A stretch of DNA of 64,000 nucleotides from Entomortierella parvispora (lineage: Eukaryota > Mortierellomycota > Mortierellomycetes > Mortierellales > Mortierellaceae). The stretch covers positions 1,054,001 through 1,118,000 of the forward strand of contig OY752151.1 of the NCBI GenBank assembly GCA_963573315.1, given 5' to 3'. Positions 57,803-64,000 of the stretch are shown here, in pieces (within the stretch, counting starts at the first letter, position 1; the number at the start of each line of letters is the position of its first letter). The translations under genes were made by a program, and so were the position numbers. Below the pieces are notes generated by a model. It made no database searches. It had not been told where the DNA came from and saw nothing but the letters and a program-made list of their open reading frames with translations.

Positions 57803-58405
57803 TGTGAAGATGAATTTTTGTTGTTGGTCTGAAGATTTTCCAAGGAACGATCAAATTCCTTTTTCTTTTTTTTTCTTTTTTTTTTCCAGTGGAAAGCTGT
57901 TGTTGGTTGACGTCGTGGTGGAGGCTGTTTGATTAGGTGAAAAGAAGAAAGGGTTGTCGCACTCTTCATCCGTTTTATCTTAAGAGTCGCGTCCAACAAC
58001 ATGATCTGCAAACAAAAGAACAAACAAGGGTGCTTGCTGTGGCACAGCACGTATTGCACGAAAGTTTGCCAGGCAAGAACTTAATGACACCTGCTGAAAT
58101 ATTCCAGATTCCACTGTTGGTTGGTGTGTCCGTTGGACAGTTGAAGTGCCCCGCTCGTTACCGGGATCGTTACCGGGATTGTTACCTCTCCATTCCAACC
58201 CGTCCCAACTCCAGAAAGCCCCGCGTGAGATCCAATCAACTTCGTCAATGCGCGACTCTGGATTCTTGTCTACGCCAACTTTTTTTTTCTTCCTCAAGCA
58301 CATTATAATACATGTTGCAAGAAAAAGTGTATTTTGAAAATGATTGGCAATGAAATAAACTAAATGACAAAGAGAGATCGCCGTATGAAAAATGTGTTAC
58401 TGCCC
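57803..58405. other. Intergenic: promoter of secreted protein, 3' flank of chitin synthase
   Basis: No gene is recognised. A T-rich tract lies near 57860-57890 and a short direct repeat CGTTACCGGGAT at 58157-58180. Confidence 0.5.
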
Positions 58406-61400
58406 TTAGACAATACGGCCGTTGAAGAGACGCAAGACCATGTATGTGATACTGCCGATAAAGCGGATGAACGCCAGACCGGCCACGGACCACAGAATGA
58501 TTCCCAAATAGACCGAACTCGTCTCCTTCAGCGATCCAAACGTAGTTGACGTAACCAGAGCCACCAACAGAGCGTTACTCATGATCCAGCACAGCAATAC
58601 TCTGGTACGAATCTCGCGGTAGTAATCCTCTTGTTTCGTCTTTGCATCGCGATGTTGCTTCACCTCTACAGTCTTGATCGAAAGCGAGGACACGGCCTCA
58701 TCGTATGCATTGTTGATGTCGTGACTGTCTGTGGGCACTTGGACCTCCACTCCGTCTTCAGTCTTCTTGGCCACACCGAGATCCGTCGCCACTGAGGTGT
58801 CTCCCTTGGTTCCCCAGGAAATATCGTGGATGTTACAGAACGCGTAGACGTTGAGAATGTTGACATATGAGGGAACCATGAAGAGATACTGCAGGAACGA
58901 GTGGAACATGTGCCAGGGTTCGACAAAGAGGAAACTGGCAAAGAAGTACAATCCATAGGTCGACGCAAGCGAGATCACAGTGTTGCGGAACATGGCATTC
59001 TGGAAGTAAAGCGAGGCTGATGACTGTCCCGATCCAGCATCCTTGCCGATTTCCTCCCGTACACTGTTGATTCCAGCGACTGTCATGTAACCGGCTCCGA
59101 AAAGCATGTAACCCATCAAGATGGCAAAGAACGCCATCGATGACTTGTAGGCCCAGTTAGATCCTTGAGGTCGGTTACCCATACTCATGATGAATTGAGC
59201 AATGATAAGAAGGATGTAAATGTAGCGCGACACTGTGAAAATCCATTGACCGACGTCATTCTCGCCGAAAGGACTCTGTTGTTCTGGTGGCTGATCGCCT
59301 ACGCCGGGAATATAGACCATGCCGTTACCCAAAATATAGAATGTCAAATAAAAGTTGCCCTAAGAGATCAAGCAAGTCGTGTTAACAGGCGAGTTCCCAC
59401 ATTGTAGACAGACTCGGAGTCCAAAGACAAGTACGTACCAATGCGAACCAGGAAAAGAAGAGGGAAACAAACTGGTAAAAGAACTCGAGATGGAAAAACA
59501 TTTTGCGGCCAGTAGAGTGATCCGAACGCCAAATATCCATCTGGTGAACCAAAGCATACACTGAGGCAAAGAAGGATCCGTTCAACCAACGACGACGCTG
59601 AGAGATAAACTCGGCTACAGTCGAGGGAACATCAGTTTCACCATAGGCCGACTTGACGTATTGCAAGACCCAGGCATAACCACGCTTGGCAACCAGCTCG
59701 AAACACAGAATACGATCCTCGGCCAAATACATGTTGGCAGTGAAAATGTTTGCATCTGCTCCATGGAACTTCTCTCCCAAGAAGTACTTTTCGAGAGGTC
59801 CTTGACCTGAGGGGTCGTTCTGGAGAGCACGGTAACGGTAGGCTGAGAAGGCTCCAGGCAACACGGAGATGTATCCAAAGACAGACTCCAAAGGCTTATC
59901 CAAAATGTTTGACATCTTGTACTCAAAGTTCTGGGATGCGACCAAGGGGTTGAGAAGCTGACTGCCTCCACGACCCAACATGGCACAAATTTCACCACAG
60001 GCGCCTCCGACGTTCGAGTTGAGATCAAAGGCCTTCCAGAGATGGTAAATAGAGGTCGAGCCGGGACGAGTACCAACATCGAGCAGCACACAGACGTTGG
60101 GCTTTAGAACTTGACCGAAGGCGTTGAAGAACCAACTGTTTGATGGAGGACATGAAACGAGATGAGCCATTGAGTCCTCCTTGTGCGACCAGTACAAGCT
60201 CGCGTAAAGAGAGAGAGAGAGAGAGAGGGAAAAAAAAGAACGAATGGGGCAAGACGACTTACCGATGCGAGTTGAGCTTTTTGGCGTTCTTTTCCTTAAG
60301 ACAGAACAGGATCTGGACGGGAACATAGCCCTTTTCTGCGCCGGACCGCTGCATGTCGGGATCGATACTGACCTGGGTAGTGTACTATTGTTGAAAAAAT
60401 ATGCTCCTGCGATTAGGTTCCGTTTGCCCGCTGATAACCACGTCCAACAACAGGGGTGATTCTGTACCTCGTAGATGTGGGCAGTCACGGCCTTGTCGTT
60501 GACAATGTTCTTGGCGACTCCGTCCTGGTAGACACCCATGGCGGCGAGGACGTTGAGGGTTTTTTGATTAATCTTTGAACGACCATCGGAGACAATGCAG
60601 ACGACGACCTTCTTCCAGGCATCGGGACCCCAGGTGCGGGAGCGATCGCGGGTGGTCAAGTGGCGGATGTTCTTCATGACACCATGCATGGTGCGGGTGA
60701 AGAGAACCTCGTCTTCCTGTGGGGAGCGATCACATAAGCAAAGAAAAAGAAAAAAGAAAAAAAGAATGATAAGTCAACGACTCTTTTGTCTTGTTCGGCA
60801 AGGGACTGGCCCCTGGAGATTTCTTTTTTTTTTTTTTTCCTTCCCGCCGAGCGGTGATTTCTTTTTTTTTATGGTTTGGGCTTGTGTGAGGACACAAAGT
60901 TGTTCCCTCCTTTTTCATGGCGGTCGGTCTGTGGTTCTCTCCCGCGGGAAATGGGAAACAGGTTGCACTCCACGAGAGAGCCAAACAGCACGACACACTA
61001 ACAAAAATAAACAACAACAACAAATCCACCACTCCGTCCGTTACTTACGTTGTACATGGTCATGACAATGAACAGCTCCGTCTCACGAGGCTGGTCCTCG
61101 AGCAACAACGGCCGCAAGGTGTAGTTTTCAGCAGCAAAGTCGTTGGGGTCGCAAGTGGCGGCAGTGTACCGCATGTGCGTGAACTCTTCTCCCTCCTTGT
61201 ACTTGAGTCCAGCAAGGAACTTTGAGGGCACAGGACAGTCCAAAACCAGGTTTCCAGACGTCAGCTTGACTTTCTTGGTCGTACGGAAACGACGACGCTG
61301 GGCTGTTGGCGCGGGACCATAGTGACGCGTGTCTGGAGTGCCTGGCGGGAGGGTGTTTCCGAGAGGACCGCTTCCAGGGGTGCCAGACATGTCAAAATGG

Positions 61401-61708
61401 GCATGGGGCGCTGGTTGCTGACCCAAGTCTGGCGTGCTGGCAAAGGGATTCTGCTGGTTCATGTGAGGCGAAGGCATGTGGACAGGCTGCTGATAAGGGG
61501 TATAGGGCGACGGCGCAATAAAGCCAGGTGCCATGGCAGGACTGGGCGCATAGCCGCCGTTATTGCCACCGTTGTTGTAGCCGGATGAGAGCAACAAGGG
61601 TGCATCCTGACCGTGGGGCTCATCCTCAAAGGGATTGGCATTGGGATTGTACTGAACGTTGACGTTCTGCATGGGGTACTCGGGACCCTGTCCTGGGTAG
61701 TGCGACAT
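58406..61708 (-). CDS. Chitin synthase (GT2, division I type)
   Basis: The gene has at least five exons, about 890 residues. Exon 1 (61708-61049, 220 residues) is a Pro/Gln/Asn-rich cytosolic N-terminus followed by the CHS N-terminal domain ending [12 protein letters not shown]. Exon 2 begins at 60716 with [17 protein letters not shown]. Catalytic landmarks follow: [40 protein letters not shown] and the product-binding [12 protein letters not shown]. Then come a cluster of membrane helices and the conserved [13 protein letters not shown]. The enzyme polymerises UDP-GlcNAc into chitin and extrudes it through the plasma membrane. The order of motifs and the absence of a myosin head or cytochrome-b5 domain place it with classes I-III. 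A GA microsatellite lies in the intron near 60210. Confidence 0.94.
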
Positions 61709-63202
61709 GGTGGTGTACGCCTATGAAGCCTCTCTTTTTTTATCTTTTTTTTCTTCCCGTGAGTGATTCGGTCGGGACGGTCTACTAGAAGACAAAAGAG
61801 AAGAGAGTGAGTGCAAAGAAGAAGAGGAGGAGGAGGAGGGTGGGAAAGAGAAGGAAGGGGAGAGTGAAGAAGAAGGGAAGAAAGAAAGAGAGAAAAAGAA
61901 AGAAAAGGAAGGAAAAGGGACAACAGCCAGGTCATATCAGCAGCAATAGGGGCTGTCCATGAGGGGCGATGGCACGGGAAGGGAAGGGGGGCTGTGTCTG
62001 TCTGTGTGTCCATCCTTCGCTCTCTCTTTCGCTCTCTCTCTCTCTGGGATGCTCGTCCGCCCACCCGCCCTATGCACACACACAGACACACACATAGTGT
62101 CCAACTGATCATGATCCATCGATCCATCTCGACAATGCATGCACGCATGCTTCCATCACGTTGCTGCCACAGACGCGTTTTTTTGAAACACATACCAATA
62201 GAGACGGCGGGCGCGGTGCTGTGGTGAGATTAAGGAACGAAAAGGACTTTTGTACAGGTGGAGAGGGGTGAGGAAGAAAGTCAAACAGGAACAAAGAAGA
62301 AGAAGAAAAAAAAGGGTGGAGCGTCCAATTTATACATAGACAGGGCCATGCCCTGCCCAACTGCATGTTTTTTCCTTCCCCTCGTTGCCCTTGGCAGACA
62401 GACCGTCGCTAATAATATCCGTGCGCTACAACACCACGACAACACAATCTGATCACAGGCCATTGCCTGTCTTTCTTTCCTTCTTCGCCTCCTCTGTCCT
62501 CTACCGTCATCGTCACCCTGGACGACTGGCAACAGCGCACTGCGTTCTTGATCGTATTCATCGCGTGTTGCGCCAGGCTTTTTCTGGCCAACCTTCATAA
62601 ACAGGAAACGCATGCGTTGGGCTGTGCGGGGGCGATGATGACACTGCCTCATGGACACAGGCCCGTCTATTCTTACCAGCCAATCATCGGCAGTCGAGAT
62701 CCAAAAGTCCTCTTCGCTCGCACTCCGTGTTTGTCTTTAAAGAGGATCTCCTCCTCTCCTTCCCTCGTCAGTGTCCGGCACAGCGATGACTGAGGATCGA
62801 ATCGATTCTCAGGTCCACGCCAACAACACTCTACCGGTTCACCTTCGATCGACAATGGATAGGGCACCACCCGTCCCTTGAAACACCACAACTCTATACT
62901 CTTCACCGTTCCACGCGTCTGTCTTCCCAAATCAAGCGAACAATGCCCAAGCGTGCATGAAGGGCAACTGACTTGTCCCTCTGCTTGCCTTGTGCCCTGG
63001 AACCATCCAGAATAACAAGTGAAAATATCGCGCTGGGACCACCACCTTGCCTTCTTTTTCCCGCACCGTCAGGCATAGTCATTGCTTCGGGTGGCAAAGT
63101 ACATTTGACGTGGCATTTCTTTATTTAGCCAAGGTCAACTCAGCCAGTCTCCCCTTGAGTTGGCCACAGTCAAACGAACATGGACTTGCCTGCGCCTCAA
63201 TT
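61709..63202. other. Upstream region of chitin synthase
   Basis: About 1.5 kb: a GA/GGA-rich tract at 61800-61920, a CT microsatellite near 62020-62045 and a CA stretch near 62075-62095. It probably contains the chitin synthase promoter and leader. No gene is supported. Confidence 0.5.
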
Positions 63203-63212
63203 GATATAAAAG
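63203..63212 (+). promoter_or_regulatory. TATA-like box
   Basis: GATATAAAAG about 70 bp upstream of the ATG at 63281, a plausible core promoter for the hypothetical gene that follows. Confidence 0.4.
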
Positions 63213-63280
63213 CATCCCTGTTCCCACATCGAAGATGGAAAACTACAAGAAAAGCCTCCACGAGACACATATTCAACTCA

Positions 63281-63808
63281 ATGCACGCTCCTTCAACAGC
63301 AACCATCCGAGCCAAGTCAAGCAGGGTCACGGCCACGAAAAACCGTCGCGTTATTCTCGTTCGTCACATCTCTCTCAAGGCCGAGCCAAAGATAAACAAC
63401 AGCCGCACTGCCAATGAAACACCACTACAACGCCATCATGATCACGACAGTCTATACTCCTTGCGTTCGCACGCCTCCAAAAGTTCACTGGCTCTATCAG
63501 ACCATGGAAGCGTCAAAAGTCACCACAGCAACTCACATCACCATTACCTCGACAAGGATGGCGAAATCTATGAAACAAGCGACCTTCCACGAGGTCGACC
63601 AGAGCCGACGCTGTCCGTCAAAGACAAGGCAAATCAACAAGACCAACCTGTCAAAAAGTCGAGGCTAAACAAGCCGCGAGTGCACTTTTCAAAACAAGGC
63701 ACTGCCGCCGTCAGCCGTCGTGCTTCGGTCTCTAGCCTCTCTCGCACCCTTCTTGGAGATCTTCTCCATCGACACCGCCAGCGCACCCTTCATGCACCAT
63801 TAGCATAG
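63281..63808 (+). CDS. Hypothetical basic Ser/His-rich protein
   Basis: An open frame of 175 residues from ATG (MHAPSTATIRAK). The frame is open for 78 codons further upstream, but that part runs through the TATA-like box, so I prefer this start. The product is basic and polar with SLYSLRSHASKSSLALSDHG and SHHSNSHHHYLDKDGEIYET, and a C-terminal RRASVSSLSRTLLGDLL that resembles kinase-target sites. No known domain, signal peptide or membrane segment is visible. Expression is unproven. Confidence 0.45.
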   Translation: MHAPSTATIRAKSSRVTATKNRRVILVRHISLKAEPKINNSRTANETPLQRHHDHDSLYSLRSHASKSSLALSDHGSVKSHHSNSHHHYLDKDGEIYETSDLPRGRPEPTLSVKDKANQQDQPVKKSRLNKPRVHFSKQGTAAVSRRASVSSLSRTLLGDLLHRHRQRTLHAPLA

Positions 63809-64000
63809 AGAAAAGAAGAAGAATAATAATAAACAGTTCCAAGCGCCCGCATCTTTCGTACCGCAATGTCGGCTCTAAAGTGGAGAAGGCACAAAAAACC
63901 AAGATTGCTGGTTTTTTTTTTGGCAACAGGAGCTCGTGTCCCATTATAATCCGTCTTGGCGGCTCTAGTTCCAAAGACCCGTGGGAGATCTTTTGGCTTT

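Overview
The window looks like nuclear DNA from an early-diverging filamentous fungus. Genes are dense, have several short GT-AG introns each, and lie on both strands. They include a chitin synthase, a MRP-type ABC transporter, an animal/plant-like O-GlcNAc transferase and the LSM5, NOP56, TOP3 and NOT4 orthologues. The expanded families of flavin monooxygenases and F-box proteins, together with the OGT homologue, suggest Mucoromycota, most likely Mortierellaceae. This is inference from gene content; no rRNA or other species marker is present.

Layout. (1) 1-9.2 kb: a tandem array of group-A FAD monooxygenases, one 3'-partial copy on + and three copies on -. A fifth copy lies at 18.9-21.0 kb and a broken 3' fragment at 49.9 kb. 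(2) 9.4-19 kb: an F-box zone with one two-exon F-box-like gene, one decayed F-box pseudogene, dispersed repeats, nested inverted repeats and an intact F-box gene with a long Ser/Ala/Thr-rich N-terminus. (3) 21.3-49.2 kb: a conserved block with a giant polyQ O-GlcNAc transferase, topoisomerase III, NOP56, the CCR4-NOT ubiquitin ligase NOT4 (divergent from NOP56), a small His-rich protein and an ABCC transporter. (4) 49.9-54.8 kb: an inverted, diverged copy of 14.06-19.04 kb, carrying a second intact F-box gene. (5) 55.2-63.8 kb: LSM5, a secreted eight-cysteine protein, chitin synthase and a hypothetical basic protein.

The most unusual structure is the pair of about 5-kb inverted arms (14.06-19.04 and 49.92-54.84 kb) around a 31-kb block of mostly housekeeping genes. 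Each arm holds an F-box gene flanked by its own shorter inverted repeats, a (GCAAACA)n heptamer array (10 perfect copies against 20), a dispersed repeat also found once more at 9.45 kb, and the 3' end of a monooxygenase gene. The left arm holds the end of an intact monooxygenase and the right arm only the severed tail, so the left arm looks ancestral for that junction. No transposase is visible, so how the unit moves is unknown.

A second notable pattern is in the monooxygenases. The conserved GD-motif segment (GDACHK-M/L-LPxxGQG) is cut by introns at different positions in the five paralogues. This gives coding exons of 11, 20, 22 and 33 nt and, in one copy, a GC-AG intron.

Gene models were made by hand from reading frames, splice consensus and family conservation. 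Exon limits given to the base were checked for phase; other limits are approximate.
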